The position numbers and the translations under genes are program-made. From contig NZ_CP042436.1 of assembly GCF_007971025.1 (NCBI RefSeq), forward strand, positions 2,852,001 to 2,916,000: 64,000 nt of DNA, given 5' to 3'. Origin of the DNA: Mucilaginibacter ginsenosidivorans. Lineage in GTDB: Bacteria > Bacteroidota > Bacteroidia > Sphingobacteriales > Sphingobacteriaceae. Shown piece after piece: positions 1 to 8,451 of this stretch (positions are counted from its first letter, which is position 1; each line of letters begins with the position of its first letter). A model generated the notes under the pieces. The model was not told the DNA's origin, ran no database searches, and saw only the letters and a program-made list of their open reading frames with translations.

Positions 1-1471
1 GCTTGCTGAAGTTTAAATCGGTCGAGTTTTGCAGAAACTGCGGCCCGCCATCGTAAAAGTGTGTTTGCCCGGTGCCCAGGGAGGCATTGAAGGTTTTATC
101 GCCATAAAAATGAAAGGTGTTGTTACCGATGGTATTGCTGATGTCCCAATCCACATCTTTGCCTATTGTGCCTTTGAAGCCCACGGCGAGGGACAGATCG
201 GTGTTGTGGGTTTGGATGATGGGGTTGTAATAACTGTCCCCATCCGGTGTATTGAATATGATACCACTTACAGGTATCAGCTCGCCGTTGGCGTCTGTTG
301 GGAAACGACCGGGCGAACCGGAAAAATTCCGCGTAAAGGCATAATCGTCGGAACCCTTATAACTAAATCCGCCAAAACTGTAAAAGGTGGTTTTGGTTCC
401 GGCCAATGGGATTTCAGAGTTAAACAAGGCGCTTATGCTGCTGGCAGAACCGTCGCCGTTAGCACGCCTCACATTGTTGAGCGGCAATGCCTTAGGGTTA
501 CCAAAGGCGGTATCATGGGTTTGCCGGAAGGTTTTGCCATTGACATCATAATCGACCGAAAAGTTAATAAAGCCTTTATTCTTCCCGATAGGCAAGCCAT
601 AATTGGCATCTAAAGAGAAGCCATTGCCATCTATAGCGCCCCCATGCGGATATTGACCCATTGCCAATGCGTTCCTGCTATTAAAAGCCGGGTCATAATA
701 GCCGGAATAGCCCGCATTTACAGTTAATTGATTAACTGTTTTCTTCAAAACGATATTAATAACCCCGGCAATGGCATCCGACCCGTATTGTGCCGAGGCG
801 CCGTCGCGCAATATTTCGACCCTGTCGATAGATGAAACAGGGATCGAACTAAGATCGACCCCTGAGTTGCCACGGCCTCTGGTGCCAAACACAGATACAA
901 AAGCCGTTGAGTGCCTGCGCTTGCCATCGATGAGCACAAGGGTTTGGTCGGGTCCGAGCCCTCTTAAGGTACCCAGTTCCACGTGGTCTGCGCCGTCGGA
1001 TCCTGATTGTTTATTGTAGTTGAACGATGGGGCGGCGTAGTTCAGGATGTCGGTCAGATCAAGCCTGCCAGTATTGGAAGAGGCTTTCGTCACATTAACC
1101 ACATCCACCGGGACTGGTGTTTCCAGTTTAACCCTGCCCGCCGACCGCGTACCAACAAGCACCACTTCATTCAGTTGAGAAATGTCGCTTACCAGTTCTA
1201 CATCGACGGTAGTTTGTCCGTTAAGGGTTATGGTTTGAACTTTGTATCCGGTGTACCTGAATGTCAGTACGTCGCCCGGTGATGCGGATACGGTGAAGCG
1301 ACCATTTTGGTCGGTTGCGGTTCCCTGCCCTGTCGATTTGACCAGGACGGTAACGCCGGGTAGCTTTTCTTTGGTTGCTGCATCGGCAACGGTACCCTTT
1401 ACGCTGATATTTTGTGCTAAGGCCTGGCTACATAATAGAATGGCAATAATAAGGGGTAAATATCTTTTCAT
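1..1471 (-). CDS. TonB-dependent outer-membrane receptor (partial, 3' end beyond window)
   Basis: The reverse strand reads from an ATG at 1471 without a stop to base 1, so only the N-terminal ~490 residues are here. Residues 1-19 form a signal peptide ending in AQ. Residues ~22-100 are a carboxypeptidase-regulatory-like beta-sandwich (VSVKGTV-type start, TGYK turn). A plug domain follows, with GLGPDQTLVLIDGKRRH and the YGSDAIAGVINIVLK signature, then the start of the barrel. Members of this family import siderophores, glycans or other large ligands through the outer membrane using TonB energy. No SusD partner is visible in the window, so the substrate cannot be named. It is divergent from the DUF3078 gene at 1693. 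Confidence 0.93.
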   Translation of the reverse strand, partial: MKRYLPLIIAILLCSQALAQNISVKGTVADAATKEKLPGVTVLVKSTGQGTATDQNGRFTVSASPGDVLTFRYTGYKVQTITLNGQTTVDVELVSDISQLNEVVLVGTRSAGRVKLETPVPVDVVNVTKASSNTGRLDLTDILNYAAPSFNYNKQSGSDGADHVELGTLRGLGPDQTLVLIDGKRRHSTAFVSVFGTRGRGNSGVDLSSIPVSSIDRVEILRDGASAQYGSDAIAGVINIVLKKTVNQLTVNAGYSGYYDPAFNSRNALAMGQYPHGGAIDGNGFSLDANYGLPIGKNKGFINFSVDYDVNGKTFRQTHDTAFGNPKALPLNNVRRANGDGSASSISALFNSEIPLAGTKTTFYSFGGFSYKGSDDYAFTRNFSGSPGRFPTDANGELIPVSGIIFNTPDGDSYYNPIIQTHNTDLSLAVGFKGTIGKDVDWDISNTIGNNTFHFYGDKTFNASLGTGQTHFYDGGPQFLQNSTDLNFSK

Positions 1472-1620
1472 AAAAAAATAATTTGGGGTTGAACATAATG
1501 TTAAATTAATTTTAATGTAAGATAAAGATTATTGAGGAATTATAAAATTAATCAGGATATTATTTGGATAATTGTAAAACATACAGGTATAATATATATC
1601 AAAACGTTATAAACGGTGCG

Positions 1621-1652
1621 TTTTTGCTGTTTTTTGGAAATTCGTACCTTCA
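1621..1652 (+). promoter_or_regulatory. Possible promoter of the DUF3078 gene
   Basis: TTTTTG at 1621-1626 lies 18 bases before TACCTT at 1645-1650. This resembles the Bacteroidota -33 TTTG and -7 TAnnTTTG pair, with mismatches at the end of the -7 box. It sits about 40 bases before the ATG at 1693. Weak evidence. Confidence 0.3.
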
Positions 1653-1692
1653 CTTTTAATTAACTAATCAGATACCTGTTAAATAATTACTT

Positions 1693-2592
1693 ATGAAACG
1701 CATCTTACTATTACTAACATTATTGACCGCCAGTTACACAGGCTTTTCTCAAACCACTCCGGGCGACACAACAAAAAAGGACACCGCCTGGAAAATACAC
1801 GGGCAAAACACTTTCCTTATTAACCAGAGCTCGTTTACGCATTGGGCCGCGGGTGGCGCCAATGCTTTTGCTGCCAACGTGGTTTTTGATTACGATTTTA
1901 ATTACAAAAAGGACAAATGGAGCTGGGATAATAAGGTAATTGTCGGCTACGGCCTGAGCAAACAGGCTGGTACCGGCTGGCGCAAGAATGATGACCGCAT
2001 TATCCTGAATAGTTTGGCCGGGTACAAGGCGGCGCAATACTGGTTGTATACCTTTTATGCTAACTTTCAAACCCAATTTACCAAAGGATATAATTACAAC
2101 GCCGACAATACCCGCACTTTGATATCTGCACCGTTTGCACCGGCCTATCTTACATTCGGTCCCGGCTTTGCTTATAAAAAATCTGATAATTTCCGGGTGA
2201 ATATCTCGCCATTGGCAGCCCGTATCACCATGGTAAGCAACGATTCACTTTCGAATGCAGGATCTTTTGGCGTAACATCGGGTGATAAATCCCTGTTTGA
2301 GTTTGGCGCTTCGCTGGATGGCTATTTAAAGTTCAATATCGCAACCAATATCACCTTTGAAAATGCACTCAAACTGTACTCCAACTATTTAAAACAACCT
2401 GGAAATATTTATGCCGATTACACTGGCAATATCTTTATGAAGGTGAACAAACTGGTGACCGTTAACTTCGGGGTTGAGCTCATTTCCGACCCGAATGCAA
2501 AAATACCGGTTACCGAGAATGGCATAACGGCTGAACATTCGCTGCTACAGGTGAAACAAATATTCGGCGCAGGGCTGACCTATAAGTTTTAG
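1693..2592 (+). CDS. DUF3078 family outer-membrane protein
   Basis: A 299-residue protein with a cleavable signal peptide (residues 1-20, ending FSQ). Alternating strands rich in aromatic residues follow (DYDFNYKKDKWSWDNKVIVGYG), ending in a terminal aromatic (GAGLTYKF). This matches the DUF3078 family of Bacteroidota, which is thought to form an outer-membrane beta-barrel. The function is unknown. It has its own gene start after a 220-bp divergent region. Its stop overlaps the stop of the convergent DUF2306 gene by 4 bases. Confidence 0.85.
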   Translation: MKRILLLLTLLTASYTGFSQTTPGDTTKKDTAWKIHGQNTFLINQSSFTHWAAGGANAFAANVVFDYDFNYKKDKWSWDNKVIVGYGLSKQAGTGWRKNDDRIILNSLAGYKAAQYWLYTFYANFQTQFTKGYNYNADNTRTLISAPFAPAYLTFGPGFAYKKSDNFRVNISPLAARITMVSNDSLSNAGSFGVTSGDKSLFEFGASLDGYLKFNIATNITFENALKLYSNYLKQPGNIYADYTGNIFMKVNKLVTVNFGVELISDPNAKIPVTENGITAEHSLLQVKQIFGAGLTYKF

Positions 2593-3233
2593 CCTTTCGA
2601 AGGCATCGGTACCTGCACGGGTATTCCTGCTCTTTTGCTGATGATGATCCCGGCGATGAGCAGGTTTGGCACCCAGCATATCCACGATATGACCCGGTAA
2701 GCGGAAAGAAAATCAATATGTGCCATTTGCGATAGCGGCAGGTAAATACGCAGGGTAACTGCAGCAAAGGTAAGTGCGTAATTGCGGATCATCCAGTTCT
2801 CGTGATCCTTAAACCTTCGCTTAATAATGCTGGTATAAGCCATAATATCCGTAAATAGCCAGCAAAGCGCCAGGCTGCCAAAACCCAGCATGCAGGTAAT
2901 GCCACCGGATGCAAACATCGCTATATAGAACCCCGCAATACTGCTTAGCATAACCGAAGCGACATATATTTTCCCTACGAGCCGGTGAACACTCAAATAA
3001 CGGTTGCGTAGTTTTTGACTGAATTGTGTCCACCCGGTAAGCATGGCTATGCCACCAAAAGTGATATGCATGTAAAAAGCCGTATGCCAGGCGGAATTTG
3101 CCAATAATTCAGGCGTTTTGCTTGCCCAGAGACCCCGGCCATGCATATCAACTATATAATACTTAAGGGGGTAAACACCTATCCCGATCGCTGCCAGGGC
3201 GAAAGGTGCCCATAGTAAAGTTTTTGACTTCAT
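2589..3233 (-). CDS. DUF2306 integral membrane protein
   Basis: A 214-residue protein with about six hydrophobic segments (starting at residues ~6, 50, 85, 112, 150 and 185). The conserved core includes LSVHRLVGKIYV and a following DHENWMIRNYALTFAAVTLR stretch, which is typical of DUF2306 (PF10067). Several His and Arg residues in the membrane region suggest a cofactor or heme-like role, but none is proven. It is a single gene facing the DUF3078 gene tail to tail. Confidence 0.8.
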   Translation of the reverse strand: MKSKTLLWAPFALAAIGIGVYPLKYYIVDMHGRGLWASKTPELLANSAWHTAFYMHITFGGIAMLTGWTQFSQKLRNRYLSVHRLVGKIYVASVMLSSIAGFYIAMFASGGITCMLGFGSLALCWLFTDIMAYTSIIKRRFKDHENWMIRNYALTFAAVTLRIYLPLSQMAHIDFLSAYRVISWICWVPNLLIAGIIISKRAGIPVQVPMPSKG

Positions 3234-3306
3234 TGTGCAGGTATTTTCTATTCGACTATTAAAAATATAAAAAGGTTACATTAATGCCGAATAGGGCGGA
3301 TATAAT

Positions 3307-4464
3307 TTATTTCATCGATTCGATAATGTCCCCGCTGTCAACGCGTCCTTTTTTGACAGGAAAATAGACGCTGCCCCGGTACAGTTTGAAATCATTAAAA
3401 TAGCAGGGGATACCTTCCGAAACCTGTTCCTTTGGTCCGCTCATCACCGTATAATGCAGGTGCGGGAATATGGCATCGCCTGAAAATCCGATAGTGCCAA
3501 TCTTCTGTCCCGGTTTTACCATTTCGCCGTTCCTGACGAGCACGCTGCCTTTTTCGAGGTGAAGCAATACGCTGACCTCGCCGTTTCCGTGGTCAATGAT
3601 CACATGATTACCCATACCAAGCGGATCGGCATCAGCTGGAATATTGGGCGATTTGATGCTCTTACCATTAAATTCATTATCCGGAACGCCGTTTTGAGCT
3701 TCCACAACAATACCCCCGGCCGGCGCAAAAACAGGTTTGCCAAAGGTATACCAGTTCTCTTTTTTAAAGGGATCGTTCTGGTACATATTCCCCTTGTCAT
3801 CAATATTCACCAGGTCGCATGCATAGCGGTTTGAATTGGCGGTGATGCCTTTCTCTTCCTTTTCGGGAAGGCCCACCGGGAAGCGCCGGTGATGCGAATA
3901 GAAATCGTGCCCATCCCAAACCAGTAGCTTGCCTTTTAATGGCAGGGTGAAATTGTTTTTGGGTATATAAAGCCGGGGGGTAATTATTTTTTCGACCGAT
4001 ACATCAACATCCATTGATAGCCGGTGACGATTTTTTTCCAATTGCTGCGGCGAATCCGCATAATTGAAAAAGAACTGGTATCGCAGAAAGGTGATCCTGA
4101 TATCTGGTGTCAGAGTGTAAAATGGATTAAAAATGCTGATGGTTGCTCCTGGTTTAATGATGGTGTTACCGAGCATTTTGATGCCCGGAGATTGCCCGTT
4201 GCTATTGATTGTCTTTTTTACGACAGTCTTAACTGAAGCGTCTACTACCGACATTTCGATAGCCGCCAGGTCAAGCGTATGGGTACCAGTGTTTTTAATG
4301 CTGATATCAAAGTTCAGATACTGGCCGTACTGATCGTGCTCAATTATAGGATTTGCGGGCAGCATATTAATAGTTACCTCAGTGGCCTCCACTGGTTTAG
4401 TTGTGTCCCGTTTGGTCCCGGTGAACACGAATAGCATGCAAAGCAATGAAATTGTTTTAAGCAT
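3307..4464 (-). CDS. M23-type (LytM) peptidase-domain protein
   Basis: A 385-residue protein with an N-terminal membrane or signal segment (residues 1-15). A beta-sandwich region follows at ~30-160, with an IKNTG motif common in extracytoplasmic domains. A C-terminal LytM/M23 fold covers ~210-345. Visible catalytic features are Asp217 (YACDLV), GNHVIIDHGNG, His302 (LLHL) and the HLH motif at 335-337. The usual first zinc ligand (His of HxxxD) is Arg213 here, so activity is uncertain. M23 enzymes cut peptidoglycan cross-bridges; degenerate members regulate amidases. Upstream lies a triple 21-bp repeat shared with the divergent acyltransferase gene. Confidence 0.85.
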   Translation of the reverse strand: MLKTISLLCMLFVFTGTKRDTTKPVEATEVTINMLPANPIIEHDQYGQYLNFDISIKNTGTHTLDLAAIEMSVVDASVKTVVKKTINSNGQSPGIKMLGNTIIKPGATISIFNPFYTLTPDIRITFLRYQFFFNYADSPQQLEKNRHRLSMDVDVSVEKIITPRLYIPKNNFTLPLKGKLLVWDGHDFYSHHRRFPVGLPEKEEKGITANSNRYACDLVNIDDKGNMYQNDPFKKENWYTFGKPVFAPAGGIVVEAQNGVPDNEFNGKSIKSPNIPADADPLGMGNHVIIDHGNGEVSVLLHLEKGSVLVRNGEMVKPGQKIGTIGFSGDAIFPHLHYTVMSGPKEQVSEGIPCYFNDFKLYRGSVYFPVKKGRVDSGDIIESMK

Positions 4465-4552
4465 AGGTTTGCCTTTTAGGAAAGTCGGCTCAACTCAAAG
4501 TTAACTATAACATTTGATGTATTTGTCAATATTGAATTCGAATCAATTCTGT

Positions 4553-4615
4553 CCATTGGTCAACAGTAATCGGCCGGTGGTCAAAAATTGTTTACCGGTT
4601 GTGGCCATTGTGGTT
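4553..4615. promoter_or_regulatory. Three direct half-sites with 21-bp period, possible LytTR operator
   Basis: CCATTGG, CCGGTGG and CCGGTTG begin at 4553, 4574 and 4595, exactly 21 bases apart. The first two extend to a shared TGGTCAA. Direct repeats two helical turns apart are the usual layout of LytTR-domain binding sites. The array lies between the divergent M23 and acyltransferase genes, and a LytTR regulator is encoded just downstream (7008-7703). The link is an inference. Confidence 0.45.
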
Positions 4616-4638
4616 CCTTTAAATAAAAAATCACGACA

Positions 4639-5853
4639 ATGGAAACAACGCAACGACAAACATACCTGGACTGGCTGAGGATACTGTCCATACTGGGTGT
4701 ACTATTTTTTCACTCGGCTATGCCCTTTGATACCGGCGACTGGTGGCACATCAAAAACAAAGAGACCAGCGACCTGATGGCCGAAGTGGTATTCTTTATG
4801 CACCTGGTGCGCATGCCGCTGCTGTTTTTTATCTCGGGCACGGTAAGCTATTACATGATGCAGAAACGCAGCAGTTTGAGTTTTATCGGCCTGCGCTTCC
4901 GCAGGTTATTTATCCCGTTGCTGGTGGGCATGTTCTTCATTGTTCCGCCGCAGATATACATGGAACGTGTCGCCAATGGATTTAAAGGTAGTTTCTGGGA
5001 TTTTTATCCCAGCGTATTCAATTTTGTGCCTTACCCAAAGGGTAGCTTCAGCTGGCACCACCTGTGGTTTATCGCTTACCTGTTTATTTACGACCTGGTG
5101 TTTGCACCAGTATTTGCCTGGCTGGTATCGCCCAAAAGCGGAAAATTCAGGAACAGTTTAACCGTTTTGGCAAAAGGGAAATGGGTGTATGTGCTGGCAT
5201 TGCCCGGTATTGTTTGGTATGCTCTGTTGAGCTGGAAGCTACCCGAAACCAACGACCTGGCGCACGATGGCTGTTACTTTGTTTACTGGCTGTTATTTGT
5301 GCTGGCTGGCTTCTTCTGTATCCTTCAGCCTAAACTAATGGACAGCCTGGAACGTAATCGCCGTTTCGCACTAACCATCGGTTTCGTCAGTTTTATCCTC
5401 ATGAACTATCTGCGATGGAACAAAATTGAACCTGACAATATAAACTGGCATTTTACCTCCCAATTTGCTTATGCATCTTTCCGCGGTCTGCGTGCGGTTA
5501 TCGGCTGGGGATGGGTATTGGCCCTGGTAGGTTATGGCAAGCACTATTTTAACTACAAACACAAAGTATTGAATTACCTTAACCAGGCTGTATATCCATT
5601 CTATATCCTGCACCAAACGGTTATGGTAATCATAGCCTATTATATTGTTCAGGCGCCTAACGAGAGCATACTGTCAAAATATATTTTCCTGGTAGCCGCA
5701 ACATTCTTCGTATCCGTGCTTATTTATCACCTGCTGATACGTCCTTACGCGCTGATGCGGTTCTTATTCGGTATGAAGCCTAAGGAACAGCCAAAGCCGG
5801 TAATGCATGTTGAGCCTGAGGAGGTGAAAACGGTCGTAGTATTATCAGCATAA
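4639..5853 (+). CDS. Acyltransferase 3 family membrane protein
   Basis: A 404-residue protein with about ten membrane helices. It opens with YLDWLRILSILGVLFFHS, the diagnostic start of acyltransferase family 3 (PF01757), whose His and Arg near helix 1 take part in acyl transfer. RMPLLFFISG and WHLWF-like motifs also fit. Such proteins O-acylate surface sugars or glucans; the substrate here is not visible. The soluble C-terminal tail (~375-404) is short and charged. It is followed 133 bp later by a LytS/LytTR pair, which may control it. Confidence 0.88.
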   Translation: METTQRQTYLDWLRILSILGVLFFHSAMPFDTGDWWHIKNKETSDLMAEVVFFMHLVRMPLLFFISGTVSYYMMQKRSSLSFIGLRFRRLFIPLLVGMFFIVPPQIYMERVANGFKGSFWDFYPSVFNFVPYPKGSFSWHHLWFIAYLFIYDLVFAPVFAWLVSPKSGKFRNSLTVLAKGKWVYVLALPGIVWYALLSWKLPETNDLAHDGCYFVYWLLFVLAGFFCILQPKLMDSLERNRRFALTIGFVSFILMNYLRWNKIEPDNINWHFTSQFAYASFRGLRAVIGWGWVLALVGYGKHYFNYKHKVLNYLNQAVYPFYILHQTVMVIIAYYIVQAPNESILSKYIFLVAATFFVSVLIYHLLIRPYALMRFLFGMKPKEQPKPVMHVEPEEVKTVVVLSA

Positions 5854-5904
5854 AAGTGAATGTTACGATACTGATAAGATATTTTAATCAAAATCTTTTT
5901 AAAG

Positions 5905-5925
5905 CCCCTCTCCAAAGGAGAGGGG
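5905..5925. repeat. Short perfect hairpin in intergenic region
   Basis: CCCCTCTCC at 5905-5913 pairs with GGAGAGGGG at 5917-5925 around AAA. There is no T tract, so it is not a clear terminator. It resembles the many small dispersed hairpins of Sphingobacteriaceae genomes. Confidence 0.6.
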
Positions 5926-5986
5926 TTATGGTGAAGGCGGAGACAGTAAAATCACAGGTTTTTAATGATATTTGTTCAGCAATAAA

Positions 5987-7018
5987 ATGAAATTCTTCAG
6001 AAAATATATCTTCCCTGCCCTGTACGGCTTATTGATCTACTTTACGGTAAGACTGCTGCACGACACGGTGATCGGTGAACGGTTCTGGAAACGCGACTGG
6101 GCATTGAATGAGTTTGAAATGGCCTGCAGCATACTGGTGGGCTATTTAGGGATCGCTCTTTTCGATCGGCTTTTCAGGTTTTACGACAGGCGCTGGCCGG
6201 TACAATTTTGTTACCAGGGCGTAGTGCGCGAACTGCTGATCATGGTAGGGGCCAACCTGCTTTTGATGAACGCGATACTAACGCCGATGGCGGCCTTTAC
6301 AGACGACGGGCTTTCGCTTGCAGATATAGTGGATATTAATGTTGTGCCCACGCTTTATGTAATTGTTTACTATGGCATTGCGCGTACCAGTACTTACCTG
6401 AAAGCCTATGTGGATAATAAAGTGCAGCTGGAAAAGGTAACTAACGAACACCTGCAAACAGAGCTGAAGTTTTTGAAAGCGCAGTATCATCCGCATTTCC
6501 TGTTCAATGCGTTGAATACTATTTATTTCCAGATGGACGAGGATCATGAGGGTGCCAAGCGCAGTATCGAAAAGTTTTCGGAGTTATTGCGCTACCAATT
6601 GTATGACCAGCAGCAACAGGTACCCGTAATGCAGGAGATAGAATATCTGCAAACTTTTATTGAACTGCAAAAAATACGCAGCACAGATAAATTGAAACTG
6701 AATGTCGACTTCGATAAAAAGCTAAACGGGCAATTGGTTTATCCATTGTTGTTTTTGCCGTTGGTGGAAAATGCTTTTAAATATGTTGGAGGTAAATACC
6801 ATTTGGATATAAAAGCCAAAATTGAGGATGAAGATATTGTCTTTAGGGTTGAAAATTCCGTTCCCAATATCAAGCCGGTCAGCACACAAACAAGCGGTAT
6901 AGGATTGGAGAATTTAAGGCGGCGCCTCGACCTGCTTTACCCCGGCAAACATTCGCTGGTGACAGAGAATGAGAATGGTGGGTTTAAGGCTGAAATGAAA
7001 ATACAATATGGGCACTAA
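5987..7018 (+). CDS. LytS-type sensor histidine kinase
   Basis: A 343-residue protein. ATG 5987 is chosen over an upstream in-frame TTG at 5972 because MKFFRKYIFPAL begins a natural membrane protein start. About four membrane helices (residues ~8-135) are followed by a short coiled coil. The His_kinase domain carries HPHFLFNALNTIYF (phospho-acceptor His170), and the ATPase region carries PLVENAFKY (N box) and GIGLENLRRRL (G box). It passes phosphate to the LytTR regulator, whose ATG overlaps its end by 11 bases, so the two are translationally coupled. The signal is unknown. Confidence 0.93.
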   Translation: MKFFRKYIFPALYGLLIYFTVRLLHDTVIGERFWKRDWALNEFEMACSILVGYLGIALFDRLFRFYDRRWPVQFCYQGVVRELLIMVGANLLLMNAILTPMAAFTDDGLSLADIVDINVVPTLYVIVYYGIARTSTYLKAYVDNKVQLEKVTNEHLQTELKFLKAQYHPHFLFNALNTIYFQMDEDHEGAKRSIEKFSELLRYQLYDQQQQVPVMQEIEYLQTFIELQKIRSTDKLKLNVDFDKKLNGQLVYPLLFLPLVENAFKYVGGKYHLDIKAKIEDEDIVFRVENSVPNIKPVSTQTSGIGLENLRRRLDLLYPGKHSLVTENENGGFKAEMKIQYGH

Positions 7019-7703
7019 GATCAGTTGCATAATTACCGATGACGAGCCTTTTGCGCGCAAAGGTTTACAGGGCTATATCGAAAAGATCGGTTTTTTTGAT
7101 CTGAAAGGTGTTTGTGAGGACGCCTTGCAATTAGGCGATATGCTGCAAAAGCAGCCGGTCGACCTGCTATTCCTGGATATACAGATGCCGCATATTACCG
7201 GGGTTGAGTTTCTGCGTGCTATCAAAAATCCGCCGAAAGTGATCTTCACCACCGCTTACACGCAATATGCCATCGAGGGGTTTGAACTGGATGTGATGGA
7301 TTATTTGCTGAAACCCATTCCTTACGAGCGTTTTTTGAAAGCCGCCTGGAAGGCGCGGGATTATTTCGCCTTGAGGGAACAACCGGAAAAGGCCGCGCCT
7401 TATATTTTTGTAAAATCAAACGGTAAACTGGAGAAGATAAATTTTGATGAGATACTATTCGTTGAGGGTATGGAAAACTATGTGGCCATTTACCTGGACA
7501 ATAAAAAGATCGTCACCCACACTACTATCAAAGCCTTGCTGGAGAAACTCCCTTTAAAACAGTTTATTCAAACGCATAAATCCTATGTGGTGGCTATTGA
7601 TAAGATTGGAACGATAGAAGGCAACACCCTGCATATCCGTGATTACAAAGTGCCCATGAGTAAGTATTTGCGGGAAGAGGTGCTTGGGCAGATAGTGAAG
7701 TGA
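7008..7703 (+). CDS. LytTR-family response regulator
   Basis: A 231-residue protein. The receiver domain (residues ~5-120) has the acidic pair DD at 11-12, phospho-acceptor Asp57 in FLDIQMPH and the switch Thr/Lys region (TTAYTQYAIEGF, LLKPIPYERF). The C-terminal LytTR DNA-binding domain covers ~140-230, with FVKSNGKLEKI, FVEGMENYVAIYL and QTHKSYVVAIDKI. It is the partner of the kinase it overlaps. Candidate binding sites lie before the nearby acyltransferase gene (4553-4615). Confidence 0.95.
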   Translation: MGTKISCIITDDEPFARKGLQGYIEKIGFFDLKGVCEDALQLGDMLQKQPVDLLFLDIQMPHITGVEFLRAIKNPPKVIFTTAYTQYAIEGFELDVMDYLLKPIPYERFLKAAWKARDYFALREQPEKAAPYIFVKSNGKLEKINFDEILFVEGMENYVAIYLDNKKIVTHTTIKALLEKLPLKQFIQTHKSYVVAIDKIGTIEGNTLHIRDYKVPMSKYLREEVLGQIVK

Positions 7704-7714
7704 CAAAAACGAAT

Positions 7715-7809
7715 GTCATTTCGATGAACGTAGCGAAGCGAAATCTTATGCATTTAGCACATGCGAACATGTATTACGTTTAAGATTTCTCTCTATAGTT
7801 CGAAATGAA
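7715..7809. repeat. Dispersed imperfect inverted repeat
   Basis: The left arm (about 7715-7748, from GTCATTTCGA to GAAATCTTA) is the imperfect reverse complement of the right arm (about 7780-7809, from TAAGATTTC to TTCGAAATGA). The spacer is about 32 bases. The arms resemble a family of short inverted repeats common in Bacteroidota intergenic DNA. The right arm supplies the last codons of the gene at 7780-8382. Confidence 0.65.
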
Positions 7810-8382
7810 AAGTTTATTGGTGATTAATCGCCGCCCCAAATAAACCATCGGCACCAGCATACAAACATCCGTCGCATGCGCGATCATCTCTATGCGCATA
7901 ATACGCGATACCGGGAACAGTGCTCCGCTTAGAGCGATCAGCACCCCAACCCATAGGGAAACTTTTTTGGTAACGGTTAGCACAATGCCCAGTACCAGCA
8001 GGCTCAAAGGAAATGCAGGTCCGCCTATCCAGAATACGATATTATCAAACACGGGATATTTGGCAAAAGTCTCCAGCATTTGTTTATGCGGGATATGAAA
8101 AGCAAGCGTAAAAATATCGCGTAAAGCAAAACCTACTCCCCCGCAAAGGCAGCCATACACGGCAATGAAGAATCCCCATGCAGCATACCCTGGCGCTTTA
8201 CCTTTTAGCAGGTCGAAAAGCGCTGCAAAGGCGAATACCCAAAACACGCTGTCTACAATAAGCAATGTGCCTGATGTGACCGTATATTCGGTATACTGCC
8301 CTGTTGTGTGCCAGAAAAAGCTGGAAAGCGCATAACAAAGCGGCGCCAGGATAAGGGAGGCTGCGTAAAGTTTTGTACTCAT
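7780..8382 (-). CDS. Hypothetical integral membrane protein
   Basis: A 200-residue protein with about six hydrophobic helices (from residues ~5, 38, 68, 115, 138 and 170) and few charged residues. The family is not recognised with certainty; the overall look is that of small Bacteroidota DUF998- or DUF4386-like membrane proteins. The final nine or ten residues (ISNYREKS) are encoded by the right arm of an inverted repeat. The C-terminus therefore may have been replaced or extended when that repeat arrived. It is a single gene with no operon partner. Confidence 0.7.
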   Translation of the reverse strand: MSTKLYAASLILAPLCYALSSFFWHTTGQYTEYTVTSGTLLIVDSVFWVFAFAALFDLLKGKAPGYAAWGFFIAVYGCLCGGVGFALRDIFTLAFHIPHKQMLETFAKYPVFDNIVFWIGGPAFPLSLLVLGIVLTVTKKVSLWVGVLIALSGALFPVSRIMRIEMIAHATDVCMLVPMVYLGRRLITNKLFISNYREKS

Positions 8383-8451
8383 ATTTTAAGTTTTGGTGTA
8401 GTTGTGACTACGCAAAACTTGATGAGGTTACAAGTAATAGTTATTTGCTAT

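Noticed and set aside
29..1481. Plus-strand open frames at the left edge
   Set aside because: They are shadows of the TonB receptor gene on the minus strand, which has a clear signal peptide and plug motifs.
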